Positions 1 through 7,731 of a stretch of DNA of 45,515 bases are shown in pieces. This DNA is from an uncultured Oscillospiraceae bacterium. GTDB taxonomy: Bacteria; Bacillota; Clostridia; Oscillospirales; Ruminococcaceae. The notes under the pieces were generated by a model. It was given only the letters and a program-made list of their open reading frames with translations. It searched no databases and was not told the origin of the DNA. Position numbers and translations under genes: made by a program. The stretch's first letter is position 1, and every line of letters starts with the position of its first letter. The stretch covers positions 1-45,515 of the forward strand of contig CAKSEO010000020.1 of assembly GCA_934446565.1 (NCBI GenBank), read 5' to 3'.

Positions 1-30
1 ATGTCTAAACGTCAGGAATTTGATAAAGAC

Positions 31-188
31 TGTGGGGGAAAACTCTTGTTTTCCCCCACACCCCTTTAGCGCCTTTGAATCGTTTAGCTGCGCGCCAGCG
101 CGCAGAGTAACCGCACTTCGCGCGGAGGTTTCGCCTTACGGCGACGAGGGCTCTGCCCTCGACTCGCAAGGGGGGCGCGCCCCCCTTG
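31..188. repeat. Cluster of five perfect palindromes (REP-like element)
   Basis: Five inverted repeats lie nearly end to end. They are 31-43/48-60 (13-bp arms, TCTT loop), 88-95/98-105 (CTGCGCGC and its complement), 131-135/140-144, 145-151/155-161 (CGAGGGC arms, TCT loop), and 167-188 (a 22-bp perfect palindrome with a GC core and G6/C6 runs). No long T-tract follows any of them, so this does not look like one simple terminator. The density of perfect stems resembles dispersed REP or MITE-type intergenic repeats. That class assignment is inference. Confidence 0.7.
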
Positions 189-318
189 ACTCCCGATTGG
201 GGGCGCCTGCTAATTTATCACTACCCGCATAAATTATAGTTTATTTCATCAGCAGTTCCTTGCAAAAATCAGGGGCTTTTTGTAACTAATTTGTAATTGC
301 TCTGTTACCACTCTGTAA

Positions 319-347
319 TTGACTTTGATGGAATAATATGCTATGAT
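319..347 (+). promoter_or_regulatory. Sigma-A promoter for the gene at 387
   Basis: The -35 box TTGACT (319-324) and -10 box TATGAT (342-347) are separated by 17 bp. The Shine-Dalgarno GGAGG at 375-379 lies 7 nt before the ATG at 387. Confidence 0.8.
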
Positions 348-386
348 ATAGCTACAAACAAAATCGATTGGTGTGGAGGCAACGCT

Positions 387-1292
387 ATGAAAAAACTACG
401 GATAATTTTCGCACTGATACTGAGCACGGCATTGTTCCTTACGCTATCGCTGACCGTCTGCGCTGACTGTGGTCCTAAGCCCCAATTAAGGATAACGTTC
501 CGGAATGCCGGAGATGAGCGTTATTACAGCACGATACTGTCAAAGAGTACTTTCGAGCCGGGCGCCGGATATGTTTACGGAGACGCCAATAACTCCACGG
601 AATGGTATCAGAAACTCTCCCAGGAGGAGCAGGAAGCGGTAAACGCTTTCGCGGCTTATCAGGCGCAGGAAGGATTCAATTTCTTCCCTATAATGTGGGA
701 CAGCAGTAAAAGCGTAATAAGCTGGGGCTACATGCCGCCGGACGAGTTCGTGCTGCTTGTTTACTTACCGGAAAGCGGCAGGATCCTTGAAAGCAACATC
801 TGTCACACCTACGCGTTTGACAGTTATTTCGCGGTCGATTTATCAGATGTTTCCGGCGACACGATTTCCGTCGATTCCGGGTACGGCATATCGGTCCAGC
901 CGTCGTATCAGGTCGGGGAATGGATACTGGAATTTTTATCGCGGGTGCTCGTCACTATCGTGGTGGAGCTGGTTGTGGCGCTGATCTTCGGTTACTGGGA
1001 GAAACGCACGCTGCTGTTTTTCGCCGCCGTCAATGTTGCAACTCAAATACTTCTGAACATTGTCCTCTCCATTGCTAATATCAACTATGGAATACTGATG
1101 TTCCTGTTTGCGTATTTTGTCGGGGAATTGCTGGTGGTGATCTTCGAGGCGGTGTTCTATGGCCTGTATATCGGGAAATACAGCAAGAATCATAAGAAAG
1201 GAGTACGCGCTGTTTTCTATGCTATATGCGCGAATATAGCTTCATTTATATCAGGTGTGGTGTTCACGGTGAATTTCTTTGCGGTGATTTAA
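387..1292 (+). CDS. Exported multi-pass membrane protein of unknown function
   Basis: I do not recognise a named family. The 301-residue product starts at the ATG at 387, which follows GGAGG. An earlier in-frame TTG at 297 is rejected because it precedes the promoter. Residues 1-24 form a signal peptide (MKKLRIIF start), after which CADCGPKP opens the exported domain. Residues about 25-180 are an extracytoplasmic domain rich in aromatic and acidic residues. The C-terminal third has four likely membrane helices (about 187-300). It is 17 bp upstream of a lipoprotein gene, so the two are probably co-transcribed and may act together at the membrane (inference). Exported proteins with a similar N-terminal CADxGPKP start are, from memory, common in Clostridia, but no function is known to me. 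Confidence 0.85.
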   Translation: MKKLRIIFALILSTALFLTLSLTVCADCGPKPQLRITFRNAGDERYYSTILSKSTFEPGAGYVYGDANNSTEWYQKLSQEEQEAVNAFAAYQAQEGFNFFPIMWDSSKSVISWGYMPPDEFVLLVYLPESGRILESNICHTYAFDSYFAVDLSDVSGDTISVDSGYGISVQPSYQVGEWILEFLSRVLVTIVVELVVALIFGYWEKRTLLFFAAVNVATQILLNIVLSIANINYGILMFLFAYFVGELLVVIFEAVFYGLYIGKYSKNHKKGVRAVFYAICANIASFISGVVFTVNFFAVI

Positions 1293-1309
1293 GATAAGGA
1301 GGTAATTCT

Positions 1310-2506
1310 ATGAAACACATGAAACATATGACGCTGTTATTAGCAGCGGCGGCATTACTGACCGGCTGCACGATGCAGGACAACAGACCTGCTACGGAGA
1401 TAACTGGGCAGGTGGAACGAACTGAACAGGCTGAACAGCTTGAACGGCTTGAGGAAACCGCACAGGCGGACGAATCCGCGCAGCCCTACACAGCGGAAGC
1501 TGCTCCCGGCAGCGAAAAATCAGCGGGAGAATCCATCGCGGAAATGCTCGGCGTGACGGACTACAAAGCGCCGTGGAAGCGCGAGGATTATCCGGAGATG
1601 GGCATCTCCGACATGCCCGCAAAGGGAGCGGGCACGGTAAAAATGGCGCTCATGCCGTACTCGCTGGACGACGTATGCGTATACCTCCTTGCGGAGGACG
1701 CTTATGCCGATGGCGAAAAGGTGTATTGCACCAGCATGAAGCTTGGTCTGTTAGTGAGCGGCGTCGAGCAGGACATCATTGAAGTCCCGCAGGACCTTGC
1801 CGCTCCGGACGGTACGTTTGAATTCGACCCGCTGAACGAGCGCGAGCAGGTGGGCTGCATGAGCATGCCTGACGTGTATTTCGGGGTAAACAGCTTTTCC
1901 GGGGAAAGCGCGGCAGGCTGCGAGTACTACACGATAAGCAGGAACGAGGAAACGCATCTTTATGCTCTGAAACATTGTGGATACACGGATGAACGGTGCA
2001 GAATGACTCCGGATACGATGTTCACGCTGCCGCCTGAGAAACTTTCCGGGGAATACGTGCTTGCGGACGCTCCTGCGATCGTTAGCTGCGATGGAACCCT
2101 TACGCAGGAGGAGGCGCTGAACCTCCTGGCGGTGGAGTACATCAATAGCTTCAAGGGCGACGACCCTGACAGGACATTTAAGCTGACGGATGAGCAAAAC
2201 GTTTCCGCGCGGGTGCTCGGTTCGACAATGGATTTCCCGGTCGATGGAGAAGGTCAGTTAGAATCCCCCTGGAACACCCTCGAAACCTGGGAAATATCGA
2301 ATAATACATGGCTTGTCGCCATAGATGCTGAGATCAAGGGCGAGGGCGTGGCGGACAGCAGTATCGGAACGCTCGACCCGGAGCAGTGGTACGATCTGCC
2401 GTATGGCGGATTTCCGCCGCGCTGTTTTCTGATGTACAACGACGGATCTAACTGGTACCTCTGGTCGCGAAACGCCTACAGGTGTCTGCCGGGAGTACTC
2501 AAGTAG
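1310..2506 (+). CDS. Lipoprotein of unknown function
   Basis: This is a 398-residue lipoprotein. A short signal sequence ends in the lipobox LTGC, with Cys20 as the predicted lipidation site. The start ATG at 1310 follows AAGGAGG at 1296-1302, and in-frame ATGs at codons 4 and 7 are possible alternatives. Residues about 25-60 are a Glu/Ala/Gln-rich flexible linker that would lift the globular part off the membrane. The rest, about 65-398, is a soluble domain with many Tyr, Trp and Asp residues and no motif I recognise. It lies 17 bp after the membrane protein gene and probably shares its promoter at 319. No terminator is visible before the next promoter at 2550. Confidence 0.85.
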   Translation: MKHMKHMTLLLAAAALLTGCTMQDNRPATEITGQVERTEQAEQLERLEETAQADESAQPYTAEAAPGSEKSAGESIAEMLGVTDYKAPWKREDYPEMGISDMPAKGAGTVKMALMPYSLDDVCVYLLAEDAYADGEKVYCTSMKLGLLVSGVEQDIIEVPQDLAAPDGTFEFDPLNEREQVGCMSMPDVYFGVNSFSGESAAGCEYYTISRNEETHLYALKHCGYTDERCRMTPDTMFTLPPEKLSGEYVLADAPAIVSCDGTLTQEEALNLLAVEYINSFKGDDPDRTFKLTDEQNVSARVLGSTMDFPVDGEGQLESPWNTLETWEISNNTWLVAIDAEIKGEGVADSSIGTLDPEQWYDLPYGGFPPRCFLMYNDGSNWYLWSRNAYRCLPGVLK

Positions 2507-2549
2507 GGAAGTGAAGCTGCGAAGCCCTGAAACTTACCCGAAAAAGCAC

Positions 2550-2578
2550 TTGACACATCCCGGAGATTGTGATATAAT
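2550..2578 (+). promoter_or_regulatory. Consensus sigma-A promoter for the DUF2726 gene
   Basis: A perfect TTGACA (2550-2555) and a perfect TATAAT (2573-2578) are spaced 17 bp apart. Initiation near 2585 leaves a leader of about 25 nt. Confidence 0.9.
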
Positions 2579-2611
2579 TCTATTTTGTATCATATCTCCG
2601 GAGGTAACATA

Positions 2612-3097
2612 TTGAATTTTTTTGACACGAATAACTGGATGATGTGGGCTGCGCTGGGAGTTATCGCCCTTGCGGTACTCATCTGGATATACATAAGGCT
2701 GCACGAAAAGCTGCCCTACGAGCTGAATTCGACTATCCTGACCGAGCGTGAGCGCGCTTTCTATCGTATATTAAAACCTATTGCGGACAAGCTGGAATTA
2801 CAGATATGCCCTAAAGTCCGCGTCGCAGATATCGTTTCGATAAAAAAAGGCACTAAGGACTGGCAGAAGTGGTTCAACAAGATACGCTCGAAGCATGTGG
2901 ATTTTCTGCTGTGCGATTATGACATGAATATCGTGCTAATGATCGAACTCGATGACCGCAGCCACGAATCTGAGCGTGCGCAGAAAAACGACGCACTGAA
3001 GAATGCGATTTTCGGCGACAGGCTTGTGAGGATTCGCTCGCTTAAAGAGGACGTTGAGACTCAGATAGTTTCGGCGCTGAAAAAGCTCCCACGTTGA
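2612..3097 (+). CDS. Membrane-anchored DUF2726 protein
   Basis: This 161-residue protein has one N-terminal membrane helix (about residues 9-27) followed by a DUF2726 domain. DUF2726 is a compact domain of the restriction-endonuclease-like fold seen in proteins of unclear cellular role. Family features visible here are the LTERERAFY opening, the CPKVRVAD strand, KHVDFLLCD and the acidic IELDDRSHE segment. The start is taken as TTG at 2612, 7 nt after GGAGGT (2600-2605). A TTG at 2585 in the same frame lies at the likely transcription start and has no ribosome site. The stop codon lies inside the loop of the following terminator hairpin. Nuclease activity is not established for this protein. 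Confidence 0.8.
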   Translation: MNFFDTNNWMMWAALGVIALAVLIWIYIRLHEKLPYELNSTILTERERAFYRILKPIADKLELQICPKVRVADIVSIKKGTKDWQKWFNKIRSKHVDFLLCDYDMNIVLMIELDDRSHESERAQKNDALKNAIFGDRLVRIRSLKEDVETQIVSALKKLPR

Positions 3098-3110
3098 CAG
3101 TGGGAGCTTT
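3083..3110. repeat. Terminator-hairpin repeat, copy 1
   Basis: This is the first copy of a 28-bp sequence repeated exactly at 3300-3327. It contains perfect AGCTCCCAC/GTGGGAGCT arms around the loop GTTGACA. Read leftward it is followed by five Ts, so it can terminate transcripts coming from folC. Read rightward only three Ts follow. The stop codon of the DUF2726 gene (3095-3097) is in its loop. Confidence 0.85.
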
Positions 3111-3299
3111 CAGTTTGTCGAAAAAATCGAATTTGCCCGCGAAGCGGGCTTTTGAAATCCGTTTTTTGCTCCGGGTTTCCCGGGGCAAAAAACACTTCTA
3201 TCCGCACAAGTGTGCGGTTTGTCGGCAACGCCGACAAACCGTGCGCGCAGGGCGGATGTTCGGCGGAAAAGTCACTTTAGTGACTTTTTCGACGGTCTG
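3111..3299. repeat. Array of five hairpins between duplicated terminators
   Basis: Five perfect or near-perfect inverted repeats fill this stretch. They are 3135-3140/3144-3149 (GCCCGC arms), 3162-3175/3179-3192 (14 bp with one G-U), 3202-3208/3211-3217, 3216-3226/3230-3240 (11 bp), and 3267-3276/3279-3288 (10 bp). The ends of the stretch are also roughly complementary to each other (around 3106-3126 and 3284-3302). No credible coding frame exists. It lies between the convergent DUF2726 and folC genes. Confidence 0.8.
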
Positions 3300-3331
3300 A
3301 AGCTCCCACGTTGACAGTGGGAGCTTTTTTT
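3300..3331 (+). terminator. Terminator-hairpin repeat, copy 2
   Basis: This is the second exact copy of the 28-bp repeat. The 9-bp hairpin (AGCTCCCAC/GTGGGAGCT) is followed on the plus strand by seven Ts (3325-3331), a canonical intrinsic terminator for rightward transcription that has already crossed the hairpin array. Confidence 0.85.
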
Positions 3332-3340
3332 ATCCGTTTA

Positions 3341-4606
3341 TTAGACCATAAGTTTCCGTATCCCGGCTGCAAAGTAAAAGCTTCCGCCGAAATACATCAG
3401 ACCACCTTCGTGGTCGCTGCGCGCGAATTTCAGCGCAGTGGACGGCGAGTGGAAAACCTCCGCGCCGTCCAGTCCGGAGGCGCTGCGCAGTTCCTCTGCT
3501 GGCACCTCTCCCTCGGAGAATCCGTCGCAGAAATACACCCGGTCGAAGCAGGGGAGTATCTCGGAAAGAAACGCGCGGTAGTCCTTGGTTTTCATCATAC
3601 CAATGAATGCGGTGCGGCGCTCGAAGCCGGATGTTTCCAGCGCAGAGCGCACTGCCGTTGCAGCCTGAGGATTGTGCCCGCCGTCCAGCAGGATATCCCC
3701 CGGGAATAGCTCCATTCTCGCCGGGATACGCGCACGCTCGATTCCCATTGCGATATGCTCCGGGGCGATACCGCAGCAGGTCAGAGCTTCTATTGCAGTC
3801 AGTGCATTCGTTATCTGGTACGCTCCGCCGAGGTGCAGGCGGTATTCCTGTCCCTTGTAGCGGAAACGGCTTCCGCGCAGCCCGGGCTGCTCCAGTATCT
3901 CCAGTGCGGAGCGGTCAGGGGTGACAAGTACTGCGTTGGTAAATGCACAGCGTTCCCGCAGGACCTCCATCGCTGAGTCCGGGATACCCAGAGCCGCAAC
4001 GGCGTTACCTCCTTTGATAATGCCGCATTTAGAGCGGGCTATCTCCTCGACTGTGCCGCCGAGTATCTTCGTGTGGTCAAGCCCTATTGAAGTGAATACA
4101 GCACACTCCGGCTGCTTTATGACGTTCGTGGAATCCAGCGTGCCGCCGATTCCCGCTTCTAGTACCACCCAGTCTACCTGTTTTTCAGCGAAGTAGAGGA
4201 ACGCCGCCGCGTTCATTATTTCAAACTGCGAGAATCCGAGGTCGCCGCACTGTTCCGCAGCGTCCGCCGCCTTGTTGAGGTGCCGCGCGAAATCAGCGCA
4301 GGATATCTCGTACAGCCCGTCCGGATAGCCCACCGAGATACGCTCGCACACGCTGCGGACGTAGGGCGAGGTGAATTTTCCGGCGGTGAATCCCGCCGCA
4401 GCCAGAGAGGAGGCGCAGAACTCCGCAACGGAGCCTTTGCCGTTAGTTCCGACGATGTGGATATACCGCAGCTTGTCCTGCGGGTTTCCAAGTTTATTGC
4501 ACAGCGCAGCGAACCGGGACAGGTCCTTCACCGGCGCGCCGAAGTGAGAGTACTGCCCCAGAAATTCTTCGATGTCGCTGCTGTTACAGTTCAGTGCCAG
4601 CCGCAT
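3341..4606 (-). CDS. folC: Folylpolyglutamate synthase / dihydrofolate synthase
   Basis: FolC adds glutamate to folates in an ATP-dependent ligase reaction and often also makes dihydrofolate from dihydropteroate. The roughly 421-residue length fits the Mur-ligase-like family. Visible motifs are the P-loop HIVGTNGKGS near residue 50, the LEAGIGGTLDSTN segment (family LGGxxDATN region), TSIGLDHTKILG, and DGGHNPQA at the start of the C-terminal domain. ATG at 4606 is preferred, with AAGGA 9 nt upstream; an in-frame GTG at 4624 is possible. The start overlaps the end of the upstream 59-aa gene, which implies translational coupling. It is the last gene of the leftward cluster and ends at the hairpin array. 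Confidence 0.93.
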   Translation of the reverse strand: MRLALNCNSSDIEEFLGQYSHFGAPVKDLSRFAALCNKLGNPQDKLRYIHIVGTNGKGSVAEFCASSLAAAGFTAGKFTSPYVRSVCERISVGYPDGLYEISCADFARHLNKAADAAEQCGDLGFSQFEIMNAAAFLYFAEKQVDWVVLEAGIGGTLDSTNVIKQPECAVFTSIGLDHTKILGGTVEEIARSKCGIIKGGNAVAALGIPDSAMEVLRERCAFTNAVLVTPDRSALEILEQPGLRGSRFRYKGQEYRLHLGGAYQITNALTAIEALTCCGIAPEHIAMGIERARIPARMELFPGDILLDGGHNPQAATAVRSALETSGFERRTAFIGMMKTKDYRAFLSEILPCFDRVYFCDGFSEGEVPAEELRSASGLDGAEVFHSPSTALKFARSDHEGGLMYFGGSFYFAAGIRKLMV

Positions 4607-4770
4607 TCGTCGTAGTCCTTCCACTTCTCGTGGTAGCGCATCTCGTCAGCAAGCTTCATGCAGATGTACGCCACTGCGCCCGCAACAACGATAACGGCGC
4701 CGATTATCGGGATAACGACCTTAGCGGTCGGTCCGATGTTCTTCTGAACTCTTTCGTGGATTGTTTTCAT
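4591..4770 (-). CDS. Small membrane protein, 59 residues
   Basis: A short gene lies between rsmI and folC. The product begins MKTIHERVQKNIG, has one strongly hydrophobic helix (about residues 17-39, with VVIPIIGAVIVVAG), and ends in a charged tail. GAAAGGAA precedes its ATG at a normal distance, and the frame overlaps the folC start by 16 nt. The function is not known. Its position suggests co-translation with folC, but a role in folate metabolism is only a guess. A longer in-frame reading back to 4872 would overlap rsmI without its own ribosome site and is not adopted. Confidence 0.7.
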   Translation of the reverse strand: MKTIHERVQKNIGPTAKVVIPIIGAVIVVAGAVAYICMKLADEMRYHEKWKDYDECGWH

Positions 4771-4802
4771 AGAATTGCATTCCTTTCTGTAATAAAATGT
4801 CG

Positions 4803-5639
4803 TTATTCGCCTGAAAGTAATTTGTACAGTTCCTTGCGGGAAACACCCGCCGCCTGCGCGGCGGTCTTGCACGCCTCGGAGAGTTTCATACCTCCGTCAG
4901 CGTAGCTGCGCGCCAATTCTGCCGCCTGTTCGAGGGTCATTTCCTCCGGTGCTTCCGGAGCAGCTCCCTCGATGACGATAACATATTCGCCCCGGGGGTC
5001 GGTCTGCTGGTAAAGCTGTATCAGCTCCGCGAGAGTCCCTCGTATCACTTCTTCGTGCAGCTTTGTCAGTTCGCGGCAGAGCGCGGCGCTCCGGGTTTCC
5101 CCGAGGGCTTCCGCGAGGTCGGCGAGGGTCTGCCGCAGCTTGTGCGGAGCCTCGTAGTATATCAGCGTGTGCGGCAGCTTTGCCGTATCGGCAAGCCGCT
5201 GGCGGCGCTCCTTTTTGTCCACCGGGAGGAATCCCTCAAACGCGAACCTTGTTGTGTCGATTCCGGATATCGCTACAGCGGCTATTGCGGCATTACAGCA
5301 CGGCACGGATTCCACCGGTATCCCCTGCTCATAGCAGCGCTGAACAAGATACACTCCCGGGTCGGAAATGCAGGGCATTCCCGCATCGCTGACCAGCGCG
5401 ACGCTGCTCCCGGCGTGCAGCAGCTCCAGTATCCTGGCGCTCTTTTCTGCTTCGTGGGGCTTGTAGTAGCTCAGCAGCGGCTTTTTTATGCCGAAGTGGG
5501 TCAGCAGCCTGAGCGTCACTCGGGTGTCCTCAGCGGCGATGTAGTCCACGCTTTCCAGCGTTTCGATGCCGCGCGGGGAAAAGTCCGAAAGGTTGCCGAT
5601 TGGCGTTCCCACTACGTAGAGTTTACCTGATTCAGTCAT
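4803..5639 (-). CDS. rsmI: 16S rRNA C1402 2'-O-methyltransferase RsmI
   Basis: RsmI methylates the ribose of C1402 in the ribosomal decoding centre using S-adenosylmethionine. The roughly 278-residue protein shows the tetrapyrrole-methylase fold signatures: GKLYVVGTPIGNLSD at the N terminus, AAEDTR, LVSDAGMPCISDPG, FEGFLP and IYYEAPHK. The C-terminal 45 residues form the small helical domain usual in the family. The ATG at 5639 overlaps the stop of the upstream methyltransferase by 8 nt (ATGACTGA). A longer start at 5678 has no ribosome site. One oddity is that the usual PGPSA-type loop after the VESVP strand reads PCCNA. The pairing with a tRNA methyltransferase matches the yabB-yabC arrangement in Bacillus. 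Confidence 0.93.
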   Translation of the reverse strand: MTESGKLYVVGTPIGNLSDFSPRGIETLESVDYIAAEDTRVTLRLLTHFGIKKPLLSYYKPHEAEKSARILELLHAGSSVALVSDAGMPCISDPGVYLVQRCYEQGIPVESVPCCNAAIAAVAISGIDTTRFAFEGFLPVDKKERRQRLADTAKLPHTLIYYEAPHKLRQTLADLAEALGETRSAALCRELTKLHEEVIRGTLAELIQLYQQTDPRGEYVIVIEGAAPEAPEEMTLEQAAELARSYADGGMKLSEACKTAAQAAGVSRKELYKLLSGE

Positions 5640-6342
5640 AAAGTCTTGTGTACTCCTCCGTATAGGACTTGTCGTCATTGCGCAGTATCATCGGCTTCTC
5701 GACTATCATGCCTGATTTCGCACCTTTTTTGCCGGTCACAAGGAACAGCCACGGCTTGTCAAGTATGCTGTTGAACACGAATGTGATGCTCTTTGGCTCT
5801 ATCTTATTAGCGCGCATGGAGTTCAGCACATCCGAAAGGCGCTCCGGACGGTGGCACATCTTGAGCAGCCCGCCGTATTTCAGCAGCTTTCCGGCGGCGC
5901 GGCATACGTCGTCGATGTTGCACATAAGCTCATGGCGTGCGACCGCCTGGGGTCTTGCGAGCTTTTCAAAGCCGGAGCCGCTGGTCATGTAGGGCGGATT
6001 TGCGGTGACGATATCCATCGTTTCAAAGCCTATCTGGCTCTGGTCTAGTTCACGCAGGTCAGCGAGGACTGGCTGGAGCGTGTTTTCGAGGTGGTTCTTC
6101 TCGACGGACATTTTCAGCAGCTCGATAGCCTCCTCCTGGATATCCACGGCGTAGATAAGGTGGGGCTTGATGTTCTTGCAGAATATCAGCGGGATTATGC
6201 CGCAGCCGGTGCACAAGTCGCAGACAACGCTGTCCGGCTTTACATTGGCGTAGAATGCCAGCAGGAATGCGTCCGTTCCGAAGCGGTGATCCTCGGAAAC
6301 GTACATCGTGAGCGGTCCCAGGGCGAAAGTCTCTGTTTGCAT
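5632..6342 (-). CDS. TrmN6/YfiC-type tRNA adenine-N6 methyltransferase
   Basis: This 236-residue SAM-dependent methyltransferase belongs to the group that includes E. coli YfiC (m6A37 of tRNA-Val) and Bacillus YabB. Motif I is CDLCTGCGIIPL, AVDIQEEA is the acidic ribose-binding strand, and ANPPYM is the NPPY catalytic motif of amino-directed adenine methyltransferases. The N-terminal LGPLTMYVSEDHRFGTDAFLL segment is typical of the family. AAAGGAAAAA precedes the ATG, 30 nt after ktrB. It overlaps rsmI by 8 nt, so the two RNA modification enzymes are made together. The exact tRNA target is inferred from family membership only. Confidence 0.88.
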   Translation of the reverse strand: MQTETFALGPLTMYVSEDHRFGTDAFLLAFYANVKPDSVVCDLCTGCGIIPLIFCKNIKPHLIYAVDIQEEAIELLKMSVEKNHLENTLQPVLADLRELDQSQIGFETMDIVTANPPYMTSGSGFEKLARPQAVARHELMCNIDDVCRAAGKLLKYGGLLKMCHRPERLSDVLNSMRANKIEPKSITFVFNSILDKPWLFLVTGKKGAKSGMIVEKPMILRNDDKSYTEEYTRLYD

Positions 6343-6372
6343 AATGTTTTTCCTTTCGAGAGTAGATTGGAT

Positions 6373-7719
6373 TTATCCGACGATTATCTGTCCGTCGGGG
6401 TAGACGATGTTCTTGCGCTTTGTGGAGTTCATCATCATCGAAAGCACCAGCGAAACCGGTCCCACGCGCCCGATGAACATCGTGATTATCAGCAGAATGC
6501 GCCCGGCAGCGCCGGATATTGCGGTAATGCCTGCGGACAATCCCGCCGTAGAGAATGCGGAAACCGCCTCAAACAGGCACTGCACTCCACGGACGTCCTC
6601 CGGCAGGGTGAAATACAGCACCGAAAAGCAGAGTATGACCGCCGTCAGCGACAGCAGCGTGACCGTCAGAGTGCGGTAGACCGCCAGCTTGTCGATCTTG
6701 TGTTTCATTATCTCGACGTCGTTCTTGCTTTGCATGTAGGACACCACGGTCATTATCAGCACCAGCAGCGTGGTGGTCTTGATACCGCCGCCGGTGGAAG
6801 CCGGGGAAGCACCGATGAACATAAGTACGCAGGTCCCGAGCTGGGAGAAGTCTGACAGATCTTCGATCGGAACGGAGTTGTACCCGGCGGTGCGCGCAGT
6901 AACGCTTGAGAAGAATGCGTTGAGCAGCTTTTCGCCGAAGTTCATCTCCCCGAAAGCGCCGTTCCATTCCGCGAGGAGGTAGAACAGCGTCCCGCCCACG
7001 GTCAGCACTGCGGAGGTGATGAGCACCGCTTTCGTGTGCAGGCTAAGCTTGCGCACGCTGCGGATATTGAGGAAGTTCTCCCAGACGATGAACCCCAGCC
7101 CTCCCACGGTTATCAGCAGCGCCACGGTGACGAGCACCAGCGGGTCTGACTTGTAGCCGGTAAGGCTCACGAACGGCGAGGATATGCCGCACAGGTCGAA
7201 TCCTGCGTTGCAGAATGCGGTGATACTGGTGAAAACGCCCATCCAGACGCCGTAACCTCCGTACTGCGGGACGAACCGCAGGCACAGCAGGACCGCGCCC
7301 GCTCCCTCGAAAATCAGGGAATACTTGATTATGCTGATGAAAATGCGCCGCCCGCCCTGGAACGTGCTTTCGGTCAGCCCGTCGGCAACGTTGGCGAGGG
7401 TACGGAACCCGAGTTTTTTTCCGGCGGCGACGTTGAAAAACGTGATTATCGTCACGAATCCCAGCCCGCCGACCTGGATAAGCAGGGCGATGACCGCCTG
7501 CCCGAATATCGTCCAGTTGGAGTAGGTGTCCGCGACTATCAGCCCGGTAACGCAGGTCGCGGAGGTCGCAGTGAAAAGGCAGTCGAAGAACGACGTGCTT
7601 CCGCTTTTAGAGGAGAACGGCAGCCACAGCAGCAGCGCTCCCGCGATGATTATGATGAGGAATCCCAGGCAGAGCGTGCGCGCTGGCTGCATGGGCTTAG
7701 CTTTCTTGATGACCGGCAT
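6373..7719 (-). CDS. ktrB: Potassium transporter KtrB/TrkH family
   Basis: This 448-residue integral membrane protein is the ion-conducting subunit of a Ktr/Trk potassium uptake system. It shows the four pore-loop repeats that carry the K+ filter glycines: SATCVTGL, ITAFCNAGFD, TARTAGYNS and SAFSTAGLS. The length is typical of KtrB. A cytoplasmic KtrA/TrkA (RCK) subunit is normally required, and none is encoded in this window. CGGAGG precedes the ATG at 7 nt. The gene starts 12 nt after the 810-residue glycosyltransferase, so it belongs to the same leftward operon even though the functions differ. Confidence 0.93.
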   Translation of the reverse strand: MPVIKKAKPMQPARTLCLGFLIIIIAGALLLWLPFSSKSGSTSFFDCLFTATSATCVTGLIVADTYSNWTIFGQAVIALLIQVGGLGFVTIITFFNVAAGKKLGFRTLANVADGLTESTFQGGRRIFISIIKYSLIFEGAGAVLLCLRFVPQYGGYGVWMGVFTSITAFCNAGFDLCGISSPFVSLTGYKSDPLVLVTVALLITVGGLGFIVWENFLNIRSVRKLSLHTKAVLITSAVLTVGGTLFYLLAEWNGAFGEMNFGEKLLNAFFSSVTARTAGYNSVPIEDLSDFSQLGTCVLMFIGASPASTGGGIKTTTLLVLIMTVVSYMQSKNDVEIMKHKIDKLAVYRTLTVTLLSLTAVILCFSVLYFTLPEDVRGVQCLFEAVSAFSTAGLSAGITAISGAAGRILLIITMFIGRVGPVSLVLSMMMNSTKRKNIVYPDGQIIVG

Positions 7720-7731
7720 GAACGCCTCCGA

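Larger units (their letters stand above)
1..386. other. Intergenic region with hairpin array and promoter
   Basis: No gene is supported here. Bases 31-188 are packed with perfect palindromes (described separately), 190-318 is unremarkable AT-richer sequence, and 319-347 is a sigma-A type promoter for the gene starting at 387. A 22-codon open frame from base 1 ends at 69 inside the hairpins and has no visible Shine-Dalgarno site because the window starts there. It cannot be judged. Confidence 0.7.

Noticed and set aside
20..232. Open frame of 70 codons at the left edge
   Set aside because: Entirely within the palindrome cluster; its low-complexity product reflects the hairpins.
3094..3300. 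Open frame of 68 codons in the hairpin array
   Set aside because: Starts in the terminator loop and is made of five hairpins; no ribosome site.
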